A DNA stretch of 55,749 bases from Casp-actino8 sp044355095 (GTDB taxonomy: Bacteria > Actinomycetota > Acidimicrobiia > Acidimicrobiales > Ilumatobacteraceae), in NCBI GenBank assembly GCA_044355095.1, contig JBIKYT010000007.1, forward strand, positions 1 through 55,749, written 5' to 3'. The translations under genes were made by a program, and so were the position numbers. Shown here piece after piece: positions 25,322 through 33,658 of the stretch (the stretch's first letter is position 1; each line of letters starts with the position of its first letter). A model generated the notes under the pieces. It saw only the letters and a list, made by a program, of their open reading frames with translations. It searched no databases and was not told the DNA's origin.

Positions 25322-27511
25322 ATGAGTAACTATTCAATTCCGGACACGATCATCCCGCACGACACCCCTGACGCCAAACATGCGTCGGGCCAGACTTTGT
25401 TTGGGCGTCTCGCCAGATTCTCGGTGCGTCGCCGTCGACCCATCATGTTGGCGTGGTTGATTCTGACCGTCGCTGCAGCGCCATTAGCGATTGGTGTTTC
25501 AAGCGCGCTCTCGGGCGCAGGCTGGGAAGCGCAAGGTTCAATTGCGCAAACCGTTCGTGATGAATTGCGCGCCGACTTCCCGATGGTCGGTGCCGAGTCG
25601 GCGATTGTCGTCGTTCACCAAAAAACTCCTTTCGCCGACGACTCCAGCGCTGTTGCCACCGTCGTTGCTGAGTTAACTCCCGAAGTTGGTGGTCATGTTG
25701 TCGCCGGCATGGTTGATCCAGCCACGATGCCGATTGAGGCAGGCCTGGTTTCACAAGACGGATTAACGGTGATGATTCCGGTGAATCTTGCAGGAACGCA
25801 AGATTCAGATCTTCCGAAGTCGGCTGAAGAACTCATCGCAATGGTGAGCGATATTGAACTAGCAAACGGTGCAGTTGCTGAAGTAACTGGCGAGTGGCCG
25901 GTGTGGGCAGACTTCAATAAGTCCAATGAAGAGGCGCTCCACAAAGCAGAGCTGCTGTCGGGATTGCCGACGTTGATTTTGTTGTTCATCGCATTTGGTG
26001 CGGCGCTGGCTGCGGGCCTTCCTTTGCTCTTGGCAATAGCTGGTATTGCGGTTGGCTTTGCGAGTTTGAATCTTCTCACCGCAATCACACCGCTCTCGGT
26101 CTGGTCAATGAACTTCTCAATGATGATTGGTTTGGCCGTCGGTATTGACTACTCGTTGTTTATCGTGACGCGATATCGAGAAGAGCGCGAAGATGGGCAT
26201 AACGCTGCGGATGCAATGGCTAACACATTGCAATCTGCTGGAAAGGCCGTTTTCTTATCGGCGCTCACTGTCGTGATGTCTCTCGCTGCAATATTCGTGG
26301 TGCCAATCATGGTGTTCCGTTCAATGGCACTCGGAATGATCTTGTCGGTTGTTGCCGTGGCCTTTGCATCGTTGACACTTCTGCCAGCTGCCTTGGCTGC
26401 ACTCGGTGATCGAGTGCTCGTGAAAAAAGGCGAACCAGATCTAGATCGTTCGGCCGAAGGCCGTTGGACACGTTGGACATCTAGCGCTTTAAAGCGACCT
26501 GGTCTGACGCTTGCACTTGGACTCATCTTGCTATTGGGCTTGGCTGCGCCAGCGCTCGGTATGCGTCTTGGCATGCCAGGTGCACGAGTTGTTGACGAGG
26601 GTTACTCAAGCCGTGATGGTTACGAACTGGTAGTGGCTGCCTTTGGTGATGGTGCTGCCGCTCCGCTGTTCATCACAGTTGACGCTGCTGATGCAGAAAA
26701 AGTTGTGAGCCTTGCGCAAACCGATGCGAATGTGGTTGACGCACGATTCGTTGCGACTAACGAATCTTCGGGTCGTTCGGTCGTGAGAGTGATCGGAAAG
26801 ACTGCGCCAGACGATCGTGAAACTTCGAACATGGTGGGTCGCTTACGTACGGCTTTGGATACCGAAGTGACCTCAGCCGACGTCGGTGGGCCAGCAGCTC
26901 AAAACCATGACCTCACTGATGTACTGACTGGTAAGGCCCCTCTGGCTATTGCCATCATCATGATCGTCGCCTTCTTGTTGTTGCTGGTGGTCTTTCGAAG
27001 TGTGGCGATTGCGATTAGTTCAATCGTGTTGAACCTCATCAGTGTTGCGGCTGCATTCGGCTTCGCCACATTGGTGTTCCAGCATGGTTATGGTGCTGGA
27101 CTGTTAGGAATTGAACATCAAGGGTTTGTCAATGCGTGGGCACCGTTGTTCTTCTTTGCCTTGCTGTTCGGTTTGTCGATGGACTATCAGTTGTTCTTAT
27201 TGGCAGCCATTCGTGAACGTTATGAAGCAACTGGCGACACCCAGCGCGCCATTCGTGAGGGCATTGCCAAGACTGGTCGCCCCATCACGAATGCTGCACT
27301 TGTGATGATCGTGGTCTTTATTGCCTTCGGTGTCACTGGACCAATTCCGCCAACTGAACTCGGCGTGACATTGGCTCTTGCGGTCTTCCTTGATGCAACA
27401 GTCGTGCGAATGATGTTGGTGCCATCGTTGATGGGACTCTTGGGTGAGCGCAACTGGTGGATCCCGAAGTGGCTCGACAAGCGTTTGCCGCACGTCAACT
27501 TCTCACACTGA
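25322..27511 (+). CDS. MMPL-family RND transporter
   Basis: A 729-residue inner-membrane exporter made of two halves, each with one helix, an extracytoplasmic domain and a five-helix bundle. Each half has the proton-relay motif on its fourth helix: GLAVGIDYSLFIVTRYREE and LFGLSMDYQLFLLAAIRERY, as in mycobacterial MmpL proteins. The N-terminus (LARFSVRRRRPIMLAWLILTV) enters the first helix. Substrate is unknown; relatives export lipids or drugs. Strong AGGAGGG six bases before the ATG makes this one of the few genes here with a strong Shine-Dalgarno. The upstream operator pair suggests induction by a metal or electrophile. Confidence 0.92.
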   Translation: MSNYSIPDTIIPHDTPDAKHASGQTLFGRLARFSVRRRRPIMLAWLILTVAAAPLAIGVSSALSGAGWEAQGSIAQTVRDELRADFPMVGAESAIVVVHQKTPFADDSSAVATVVAELTPEVGGHVVAGMVDPATMPIEAGLVSQDGLTVMIPVNLAGTQDSDLPKSAEELIAMVSDIELANGAVAEVTGEWPVWADFNKSNEEALHKAELLSGLPTLILLFIAFGAALAAGLPLLLAIAGIAVGFASLNLLTAITPLSVWSMNFSMMIGLAVGIDYSLFIVTRYREEREDGHNAADAMANTLQSAGKAVFLSALTVVMSLAAIFVVPIMVFRSMALGMILSVVAVAFASLTLLPAALAALGDRVLVKKGEPDLDRSAEGRWTRWTSSALKRPGLTLALGLILLLGLAAPALGMRLGMPGARVVDEGYSSRDGYELVVAAFGDGAAAPLFITVDAADAEKVVSLAQTDANVVDARFVATNESSGRSVVRVIGKTAPDDRETSNMVGRLRTALDTEVTSADVGGPAAQNHDLTDVLTGKAPLAIAIIMIVAFLLLLVVFRSVAIAISSIVLNLISVAAAFGFATLVFQHGYGAGLLGIEHQGFVNAWAPLFFFALLFGLSMDYQLFLLAAIRERYEATGDTQRAIREGIAKTGRPITNAALVMIVVFIAFGVTGPIPPTELGVTLALAVFLDATVVRMMLVPSLMGLLGERNWWIPKWLDKRLPHVNFSH

Positions 27512-27530
27512 TATAACCCACGCATTGGTT

Positions 27531-27580
27531 TTTCTGGTGGCAGGAAATGACGGGAAACCGTCATTTCCTGCCACCAGAAA
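27531..27580. terminator. Perfect 23-bp hairpin with a GAAA tetraloop between convergent genes
   Basis: Bases 27531-27553 pair without mismatch with 27558-27580 around GAAA, a GNRA tetraloop closed by G-C. It ends exactly at the stop codon of the acyl-CoA dehydrogenase and lies 20 bases after the MMPL stop. The foot TTCTGGTG...CACCAGAA resembles the palindromes at 8981 and 38476. Confidence 0.75.
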
Positions 27581-28822
27581 CTATTTTTTGAGGTCTTTGA
27601 AAGCACTCTTGCTATCGATGCCCGGATCTTTGGGCATACCCAAGACGCGTTCGGCAACGATGTTGCGCATGACTTCATCAGAGCCACCGGCGATACGTCC
27701 GCCTGGAGTTCCGAGAATCAATTGATTCCATGCATACGTGCCCCATTCACCACTATCGGCAATGAGTTTGGGTCCGAGCACCATTGAAACGAAATCGCCG
27801 AGACGCATCATGTTGGCGGTGCCAGCAAGTTTGGCCATGCTCATTTCTGGTCCAGGCATTTGGCCCGACTTGATCTTGTCCATCGCGCGTTGGTTGTTGT
27901 AACCCGCGACTTTGTTGTGAATGATGATCTTGGCAAGTTCATCGCGTACGACGGGATCTTTGTCGAGTTCATAAAACTTGACCATCTCGATGACGCGCGT
28001 GAAAAAGCCTCCGCCTCCACCACCTGCACCGATTGCGGCGCGTTCGTTCATGAGAGTTGTTAACGCAACGTTCCAACCGTTGTTGACATCGCCGAGTCGA
28101 TGATCGTCACGAACACGAACTTCGGTAAAGAAGACTTCATTGAAACTCGCTCCACCAGTCATCTGGCGCAACGGACGAATTTCTACACCTGGTGCATGCA
28201 TGTCAACAATGAACCCGGTGAGTCCTTTGTGTTTGGGCATATCAAAATCGGTACGAGCAATAATTTCGCCGATGTCGCTGTAATGCGCTCCACTTGTCCA
28301 CACTTTTTGACCAGTGATGATCCATTCATCTCCATCGCGTTCAGCCTTCGTGCTCAAGTTTGCGAGGTCACTGCCAGCACCCGGTTCACTGAACAGCTGA
28401 CAGCCGACGATGTCGCCGCGATACATCTTGCGCACGTACAGATCGCGAGCGATATCTGAACCATGGTCAACGATGGTTGGGGCCACCATGCCGAGTCCGA
28501 TGGTGAAGCAACTCTGACTCGGGATTTCATACTTTGCTTCAAGTGCGTCATAAGCCCGTGAGTAGGCAACGGGTAAGCCGCGGCCGCCGTATTGCTCGGA
28601 GCCAAAGATGTAACCAAAGCCGGCGTCAAACTTCTTGCGGCGCCACGCGCATGCCTCGGCGACATCGAGCTTTTCGGCGGCGCGATCTTTTTCTTCGAAC
28701 ATGGCGACCTTGTCGTTACCTTCGCCCCAGACGAATTTCTTCTCAGCCTCTTTACGTGGGGCGTTGGCCTCTAAAAAGGCGAGGGCGTCAGCCTGGAATT
28801 GCTCGAGAGTGGGTTGAGACAT
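27581..28822 (-). CDS. Acyl-CoA dehydrogenase
   Basis: A 413-residue FAD enzyme that introduces the alpha-beta double bond into an acyl-CoA. The family blocks are YGGRGLPVAYSRAYDALEAKYEIP, CQLFSEPGAGSDLANLSTKAERDGDEWIITGQKVWTSGAHYSD (flavin/substrate binding), MTGGASFNEVFFTEVRVRDDHRLG and the C-terminal LGTPGGRIAGGSDEVMRNIVAERVLGMPKDP. AGGAG ten bases upstream supports the ATG at 28822. It is monocistronic and divergent from the NifU-N-like gene. The substrate is not predictable; medium or branched acyl-CoA or a steroid side chain are possible. Confidence 0.93.
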   Translation of the reverse strand: MSQPTLEQFQADALAFLEANAPRKEAEKKFVWGEGNDKVAMFEEKDRAAEKLDVAEACAWRRKKFDAGFGYIFGSEQYGGRGLPVAYSRAYDALEAKYEIPSQSCFTIGLGMVAPTIVDHGSDIARDLYVRKMYRGDIVGCQLFSEPGAGSDLANLSTKAERDGDEWIITGQKVWTSGAHYSDIGEIIARTDFDMPKHKGLTGFIVDMHAPGVEIRPLRQMTGGASFNEVFFTEVRVRDDHRLGDVNNGWNVALTTLMNERAAIGAGGGGGGFFTRVIEMVKFYELDKDPVVRDELAKIIIHNKVAGYNNQRAMDKIKSGQMPGPEMSMAKLAGTANMMRLGDFVSMVLGPKLIADSGEWGTYAWNQLILGTPGGRIAGGSDEVMRNIVAERVLGMPKDPGIDSKSAFKDLKK

Positions 28823-28910
28823 GTTCTGGTGCTCCTGTGTGACAAGTGAAATGATTGACGAAAATAGAGACAGTGCTGTGACCGTACCGCGTGCGAACTA
28901 AGGTTGTCTC

Positions 28911-29366
28911 ATGGGTCAGCCTGTAGTCGTCGTTGAAAAGCAAAGTCGTCGCCCCGGAATCGTCCGTTTTGAGGCCAACCGCAGTTTGTCGGGTATGGGG
29001 CACGAGAGTTTCTTGTCGTCCGATACCAATGCGCACGCTCTTTCATCAATCACCCCGTCGGCTGAATTGGCCCGCCGTCTCTTCGCCACTGGTCGTGTGG
29101 CTGGCGTTCACGTGTACCAGAACATGATTACGGTCGACCTCGAAAAGGGTTTTGATTCGGCTGGTTTACAAGACATCGTTCGTGATTTGTACCAGTACTG
29201 GAAGCCCGGAATGGTTCCGCCAGCCTTTGAAGACCTAGTGGCAGCCGAAGAAGCGCCGGCTGCAAGCAGTGCGCCTTCTGAAGGCGGAGTGGTGATTGAT
29301 AGCCGTGTACCAGCACATTTGATTGAACGCAGCCGAGCGGCTCGCGCCCGGTTGACCGGTCAGTAA
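28911..29366 (+). CDS. Small protein with a NifU N-terminal (Nfu_N)-like domain
   Basis: The 151-residue protein has one compact domain over residues 15-100. Its segments are GIVRFEANRSLSGMGHESF, then SSITPSAELARRLFATGRVAGVHVYQNMITVDLEKG, which resembles the Nfu_N pattern of a small subunit locating a V-x-V-Y strand before a short helix. DSAGLQDIVRDLYQYW follows. The tail (EEAPAASSAPSEGG) is disordered and the last 20 residues are basic. TAAGGT lies 6 bases before the ATG. There is no CxxC iron-sulfur motif, so scaffold activity in Fe-S assembly is unlikely. The family call is tentative; the gene itself is secure. Confidence 0.6.
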   Translation: MGQPVVVVEKQSRRPGIVRFEANRSLSGMGHESFLSSDTNAHALSSITPSAELARRLFATGRVAGVHVYQNMITVDLEKGFDSAGLQDIVRDLYQYWKPGMVPPAFEDLVAAEEAPAASSAPSEGGVVIDSRVPAHLIERSRAARARLTGQ

Positions 29367-29393
29367 CAGGTCGTGAAGCGGTCCTGAATAGGG

Positions 29394-29409
29394 CCAAAAG
29401 TCCTTTTGG
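29394..29409. promoter_or_regulatory. Palindrome upstream of the CarH-like regulator
   Basis: CCAAAAG-TC-CTTTTGG is a perfect inverted repeat 63 bases before the GTG of the B12-binding regulator and 51 bases before its -10 box. It could be an autoregulatory operator or the terminator of the previous gene. Read on the minus strand it also resembles mycobacterial DosR boxes (GGACTTTTGGCCCT), which I regard as coincidental. Confidence 0.4.
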
Positions 29410-29472
29410 TAGGCGACTTATTTGTCATCGCACAATCTCTCATGAATAGTGAGGTGCATTTAGCCTGTCGCT

Positions 29473-30318
29473 GTGGAGACAAATGTACTGACACTTGACG
29501 AGGTTAAAGAGGTCCTCGGCGTGAGCTACATGACGGTCTACCGCTATGTGAAGAGCCGCCGTTTAGAGGGCTACCAAGTCAGCGGAGTGTGGCATGTGCC
29601 GCGAGAAGCGCTGCGGCAGTTCCAAGAAGAAAAGAATCAGCCCAAGAAATGTACGACTACCTCGGGCGATGCGCGCCGCACGACGAACTATGCCGAAGAA
29701 CTTGAACGGTGTTTGATCGCCGGAGATTCGAGCGGATCATTAGAAGTTGTCAAGCGAGCCGTTGATGCAGGCGCTGATGTTGAGCGGGTATACCTCGAAA
29801 TTCTGTCGCCGGCCATTGCGTCAATTGGTGCATCGTGGGCAGCCGGTGAAATTGATATTGCGATTGAACATCAGGCCAGCGCAATCGCGACCCGTCTGGT
29901 GGGTCAGATGAGTCCGCGGCCACGAGGTCGCCGACGCGGTCAGGTGTTGATTGGCGGCCCAACCGGCGAGCGCCATGCATTGGCTTTGGCGATGTTGGGT
30001 GACTTGTTGCGTCTGCGGGGATGGGAAGTGCTCGACCTGGGCGGGGATACTCCGGCGCAATCGTTCGTGCACGCCGCCAGCAAAATGACCGATTTGGTTG
30101 CCGTGGGTGTGAGTGTGACGTCAGTTGAGTCTGAAGCTGCAGCGGCTGCCACCTTGACCTCTCTGCGGGCGGCAATTGGCTCGGATGTGCCGGTGGTCTT
30201 AGGCGGAGGTGCGATTCGGGACGAGAAGCACGCTCGTGACCTGGGGGCCGACCATTTCGCGATGGGCGCTCGGGGTTTCATCGAGTTCCTCGATCAACTC
30301 AAGAAAAAATCCGCCTGA
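29473..30318 (+). CDS. CarH-like B12-binding transcriptional regulator (candidate photoreceptor)
   Basis: The 281-residue protein has three parts: an excisionase/MerR-type helix-turn-helix (LTLDEVKEVLGVSYMTVYRYVKSRRLEG, residues 6-33), a B12-cap helical bundle (73-145) and a Rossmann B12 domain (157-278). The bundle carries W122-x9-E132-H133, the Wx9EH signature of CarH light sensors. The cobalt ligand motif GERH gives E166-x-H168, and the Trp-to-His spacing of 46 matches Thermus CarH (W131, H177). CarH represses in the dark as an adenosylcobalamin tetramer and releases DNA in light. The residue after Trp, His132 in Thermus CarH, is Ala123 here. GTG start with TAGCCT 6 bases upstream. imuA' follows after 34 bases. 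Confidence 0.82.
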   Translation: METNVLTLDEVKEVLGVSYMTVYRYVKSRRLEGYQVSGVWHVPREALRQFQEEKNQPKKCTTTSGDARRTTNYAEELERCLIAGDSSGSLEVVKRAVDAGADVERVYLEILSPAIASIGASWAAGEIDIAIEHQASAIATRLVGQMSPRPRGRRRGQVLIGGPTGERHALALAMLGDLLRLRGWEVLDLGGDTPAQSFVHAASKMTDLVAVGVSVTSVESEAAAAATLTSLRAAIGSDVPVVLGGGAIRDEKHARDLGADHFAMGARGFIEFLDQLKKKSA

Positions 30319-30324
30319 AACTTA

Positions 30325-30338
30325 CGAACACCTGTTCG
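30325..30338 (+). promoter_or_regulatory. SOS box (LexA site) of imuA'-imuB
   Basis: CGAAC-ACCT-GTTCG matches the Gram-positive/actinobacterial LexA consensus perfectly. One base later begins TAGAGT (30340-30345), a -10 box 7 bases before the imuA' ATG. A bound LexA would cover the promoter. The dnaE2 promoter has the same arrangement. Confidence 0.88.
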
Positions 30339-30352
30339 CTAGAGTCGGGGGC

Positions 30353-31114
30353 ATGTCGTCGGTTCGTGTTTCATCTCTCTCGCCATCGCTGTCGGGTCCC
30401 CTGTCTGAAATGACGCTGGCGCGCGAGCGCTTATTGCCTGTTCATCAAACTCTCGCTCCACTTTTTGGGCTGAACGCTGACGACCCCACTCCATTGGCAT
30501 TGACTCGTGGGCACACCGTGGCGTGTGTGGGTTCGGCGGCAATGTCGTGTGCTTTGGCGGTTTTGGTGGCCCCGACCCGAGCGGGTTCGTGGGCCGGTGT
30601 TGTGGGCTTGCCGAGTTGTGGAGTGCAAGCCGCTGCCGATTTAGGTGTTGCACTTGAGCGAACGGTTTTCGTTGCCGACCCAACAGGTGGTTCGCGAACC
30701 TCTGGACAACAAGGCGATGCAGTAGCGGCGTTATCGGCTCTGGTCGACGGAGTTGATGTGCTGTTACTCGGGCAACGCGTTGTGAGTTCATTATCGACAT
30801 CGTTATTGCGCCGTTTGCAAACTCGGGTGCAATCGCGCGGCGGTGTTTTGGTTGTTGTGGGTGAAGCAAAGTCTTTGGCGAGTTCATTGTCGGCTGATAT
30901 ACGACTTACTGCGACAACTCAACAATGGCAAGGTGTTGGTTTGGGTTACGGCCATCTGCAACGTCGTCAAGTGTTGTTGCAACTTGATGGTCGCCGAAGG
31001 GCCCGCACAACTGAACAACGGGTGTGGTTGCCCGATCATCAGGGGCAATTGAGTCCGGTTGAAAACGCAGCAGAAAATACGGGTGTGGTTATTCCGTTAC
31101 GTCGCGTTGGTTAA
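30353..31114 (+). CDS. imuA': ImuA'-type mutasome accessory protein
   Basis: ImuA' is a RecA-like accessory protein of the SOS mutasome that works with ImuB and DnaE2 to copy damaged DNA. The 253-residue protein has the degenerate RecA core layout: the strand-loop GHTVACVGSAAMSCALAVLVAPTRAGSWAGVVGLPSCGVQAAADLGVALERTVFVADP and then GVDVLLLGQRVVSS. A proper Walker A lysine is missing (GSAAMS). It is assigned partly on position, three bases before imuB and behind a perfect SOS box. The transcript appears leaderless. In mycobacteria the homologue is essential for UV-induced mutagenesis. Confidence 0.8.
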   Translation: MSSVRVSSLSPSLSGPLSEMTLARERLLPVHQTLAPLFGLNADDPTPLALTRGHTVACVGSAAMSCALAVLVAPTRAGSWAGVVGLPSCGVQAAADLGVALERTVFVADPTGGSRTSGQQGDAVAALSALVDGVDVLLLGQRVVSSLSTSLLRRLQTRVQSRGGVLVVVGEAKSLASSLSADIRLTATTQQWQGVGLGYGHLQRRQVLLQLDGRRRARTTEQRVWLPDHQGQLSPVENAAENTGVVIPLRRVG

Positions 31115-31117
31115 TCA

Positions 31118-32794
31118 ATGGCCGCTATTCAGCCACCGCGTTGCGCGGTTCTGCATACTCCGGCGTGGCCAATCGCGGCAGCAATCTTGCATGAGCCCGA
31201 AACTTTTCACGTCGCACAACCACTTGCGGTTTTTCATGCACAACGAGTTTTGTCCTGTTCGCCTTTGGCTTGGCGTGAAGGGGTTCGTCCTGGGCAGCGA
31301 CGACGGCAAGCACAAGGCGCATGTCCGCATTTAGTCATCGTCCCGTTTAACGCTGATCGTGATGCACGTATGTACGAACCGCTCGTGCAATCAATAGGAA
31401 CTTTGGTCCCGCTCATCGACGTGGAAAATCCAGGGTCATTGTTGTTGGCCACACGCGGACCATCGCGTTACGTCGGTGGCGACGATGCTTTGGCAGCGCG
31501 TCTACTTACATTGGCGAGCGAAGGTTTGTCTCATGCCAATCAGGGTCTGAATGTTGATGAGGTCATCGCAGCAGGTGGAGGTTTGGGCGTTGGTATTGCC
31601 GATGGTCGTATCGCTGCAACATTGGCCGCGCGTTCATCATCGCGTCGAGGTGAACCAGTAGTTATTCAGCCTGGACACGAAGCAACTGCAACATTCTTGG
31701 CACCGTACGCGGTGAAAGTTTTAACTGCAGTTGCCGGATGTTCGCCAGACTTAGTTGATCTTCTGGAACGACTTGGTTTGCGACAACTTGGTGATATTGC
31801 TCGTTTGTCGGTGACCGATCTGGTGGGGCGTTTCGGTGCGATCGGAGAAACTCTGCATCGACTGGCGAACGGCACCGACGACACGCCACCATCAACGATT
31901 CCGCCACCACCCGATCTAACAATGTCTCGAGTCTTTGATGATCCGTTGTTGCAACTTGACATGTTGGTCTTTGCGGCCAAAGCACTCACCGATGAATTAG
32001 GTGCGTACTTTCACGAACGTGGACAAGTATGTACGCGTGTACAAGTTGAAGCCGAGAGTGAACACGGTGAAAGTTCGCAACGCGTGTGGTATCGGGCCGA
32101 AGGAATGCGTTCGGCCACATTGCTTGATCGCGTGCGTTGGCAACTTGATGGTTGGATCAACGGCTCCGAACCACCAACCGCTGGTGTCACTTTGTTGCGG
32201 GTCACCCCGATTGATATTCGTTCTGATGCGGGCACACAAGTTGGTTTTTGGGGTGGTCGATCAGAAGCCGATGACAATGCAACACGGGCGATTACGCGGG
32301 TCATTGGTTTGCTAGGACCACAGAGCGTCACAGTTGCGTCGTGGCGGGGTGGACGCGACCCGCGTGAGGTGTACGAGATGGTGTGTTTCGCTGATATTGG
32401 CAGCGCCGATTCTGGAGGTGTCGGGCAACAACTTGTTTTGCGCCCTGATGATGATGCCGACGCCGCAGAATGGCCTGGTTCGTTACCCGCACCTGCGCCC
32501 GCAGTTGTGCATCACGACCCATTGCTTGTTGAAGTAACCGATGTCCATGGTCGGGTCGTCGCCGTGAATGGACGCGGACTGGTGAGTGCTGCGCCGACAA
32601 CTTTGTTGCAACATGGTCAGTCGTATCGCATTGTGGCGTGGGCCGGGCCGTGGCCAGTAGATGAGCGTTGGTGGGATCAACGCGCTCGTCGGGCTGCCCG
32701 ATTCCAGTTGGTAATCGAACAGCCCGACGGGCAGTGTGCGTATCTTGCTGAAGTAGCGGCCGGTCAATGGTGGTTGACCGCCGAGTATGCCTAA
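31118..32794 (+). CDS. imuB: ImuB, catalytically inactive Y-family polymerase
   Basis: ImuB is a Y-family polymerase fold that has lost its active site and links DnaE2 to the beta clamp. The 558-residue protein keeps the fold: LSCSPLAWREGVRPGQRRRQAQGACPHLVIVP, the finger/helix-hairpin region LLERLGLRQLGDIARLSVTDLVGRFG and a little-finger domain. The catalytic acids are absent: the first strand reads CAVLHTPAWP instead of a D-x-D/FF pattern, and the SxDExx motif is replaced by GPSRYVGG. The C-terminal 100 residues form the ImuB-specific tail (WWDQRARRAARFQLVIEQPDG). It overlaps nothing and meets the response regulator end-to-end with no spacer. Confidence 0.9.
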   Translation: MAAIQPPRCAVLHTPAWPIAAAILHEPETFHVAQPLAVFHAQRVLSCSPLAWREGVRPGQRRRQAQGACPHLVIVPFNADRDARMYEPLVQSIGTLVPLIDVENPGSLLLATRGPSRYVGGDDALAARLLTLASEGLSHANQGLNVDEVIAAGGGLGVGIADGRIAATLAARSSSRRGEPVVIQPGHEATATFLAPYAVKVLTAVAGCSPDLVDLLERLGLRQLGDIARLSVTDLVGRFGAIGETLHRLANGTDDTPPSTIPPPPDLTMSRVFDDPLLQLDMLVFAAKALTDELGAYFHERGQVCTRVQVEAESEHGESSQRVWYRAEGMRSATLLDRVRWQLDGWINGSEPPTAGVTLLRVTPIDIRSDAGTQVGFWGGRSEADDNATRAITRVIGLLGPQSVTVASWRGGRDPREVYEMVCFADIGSADSGGVGQQLVLRPDDDADAAEWPGSLPAPAPAVVHHDPLLVEVTDVHGRVVAVNGRGLVSAAPTTLLQHGQSYRIVAWAGPWPVDERWWDQRARRAARFQLVIEQPDGQCAYLAEVAAGQWWLTAEYA

Positions 32795-33658
32795 TCAGGA
32801 ATTGCTTGAAGCAGTTTGAGATTCGAGTGAACGTGACGATGCAAGATCATGCTTCGCTAATTGCAGAAGGTCATCAGCAAGACGGAAACCGATGCCACGT
32901 ACCGTGTGCAAGAAACGCAACTCTGGTGCTCGCTCGGTCAGTTTGCGACGCAAGTTTGATAAGTGAACATCAACAACATGAGTGTCGCCGACCCAGTGTG
33001 GACCCCAAACACTTTCCAGAAGTTCAGTTCGGCTACACACTTCAAGTGGGCGTAGGCACAATTGCGAGAACAAATCGAACTCAAGGCGAGTTGACGCGAT
33101 GGGGTAGCGGTTGACACGAATCTCGCGCCGGCCAAGATCAATATCAAGCGGACCGAAATACAGATTCTTGGGTTGACCATCACTGGCAATTGCGTGAGCG
33201 AACTGGCGCGAGCGACGCATCAAAGCTTGGCAGCGTACGGCAACTTCGTCGGGTGAGACTTCGCTAGGAAGTGCGTGGTCGGCGCCATTGCGCAGAACGG
33301 TCATACGTTGATCGTCGGAGTTGGCACCAACAACGATGATGTAGATCTCGGGACAACGGCGTACCTGGGTCATGAGGTTGTTGGGAAGCGGGTAAGCATC
33401 GCGAGCGTCGATCACGATCAGGTCGGGGGCAAGAGACCGAAGCATGACTTCGGCGGCCGCGTGATCGTTGGTTGAGCGCACGACATAGCCGATGCGCTGC
33501 AGGGCGGCTTCAACCGAACGGCGGTCAGAGTTGTGGATCAAGGTCACCAAAGCTCGAGGGGTTGATTCGCCCTCGGGGCGTTGTTCGACACCGCCGGCCA
33601 CGGTGGGACGGAGTCTTGATTCGGTTGATCCGGGGAAGTGGGTCTCTATAAGTGTCAT
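32795..33658 (-). CDS. Orphan OmpR/PhoB-type response regulator with atypical receiver
   Basis: The 287-residue protein has a receiver domain (residues 36-150) and a winged-helix DNA-binding domain (about 165-262; TRLEFDLFSQLCLRPLEVCSRTELLESVWG, then DVHLSNLRRKL and HTVRGIGFRL). The phospho-acceptor Asp in LIVIDAR is present. The conserved Lys-Pro after strand 5 is replaced by LPSEVSPDE and the N-terminal acidic pair is reduced to HNSD, so phosphorylation may not control it. No histidine kinase is adjacent. It lies between imuB and dnaE2 on the opposite strand; its target genes are unknown. Confidence 0.85.
   Translation of the reverse strand: MTLIETHFPGSTESRLRPTVAGGVEQRPEGESTPRALVTLIHNSDRRSVEAALQRIGYVVRSTNDHAAAEVMLRSLAPDLIVIDARDAYPLPNNLMTQVRRCPEIYIIVVGANSDDQRMTVLRNGADHALPSEVSPDEVAVRCQALMRRSRQFAHAIASDGQPKNLYFGPLDIDLGRREIRVNRYPIASTRLEFDLFSQLCLRPLEVCSRTELLESVWGPHWVGDTHVVDVHLSNLRRKLTERAPELRFLHTVRGIGFRLADDLLQLAKHDLASSRSLESQTASSNS

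Noticed and set aside
29392..29408. DosR-type box
   Set aside because: The resemblance is to one half of a loosely conserved mycobacterial motif and no hypoxia genes or DosR homologue are nearby.
29367..29472. Cobalamin riboswitch before the B12-binding regulator
   Set aside because: The gap is only 106 bases and I could not find the conserved B12-box pattern; a leaderless promoter lies against the start.
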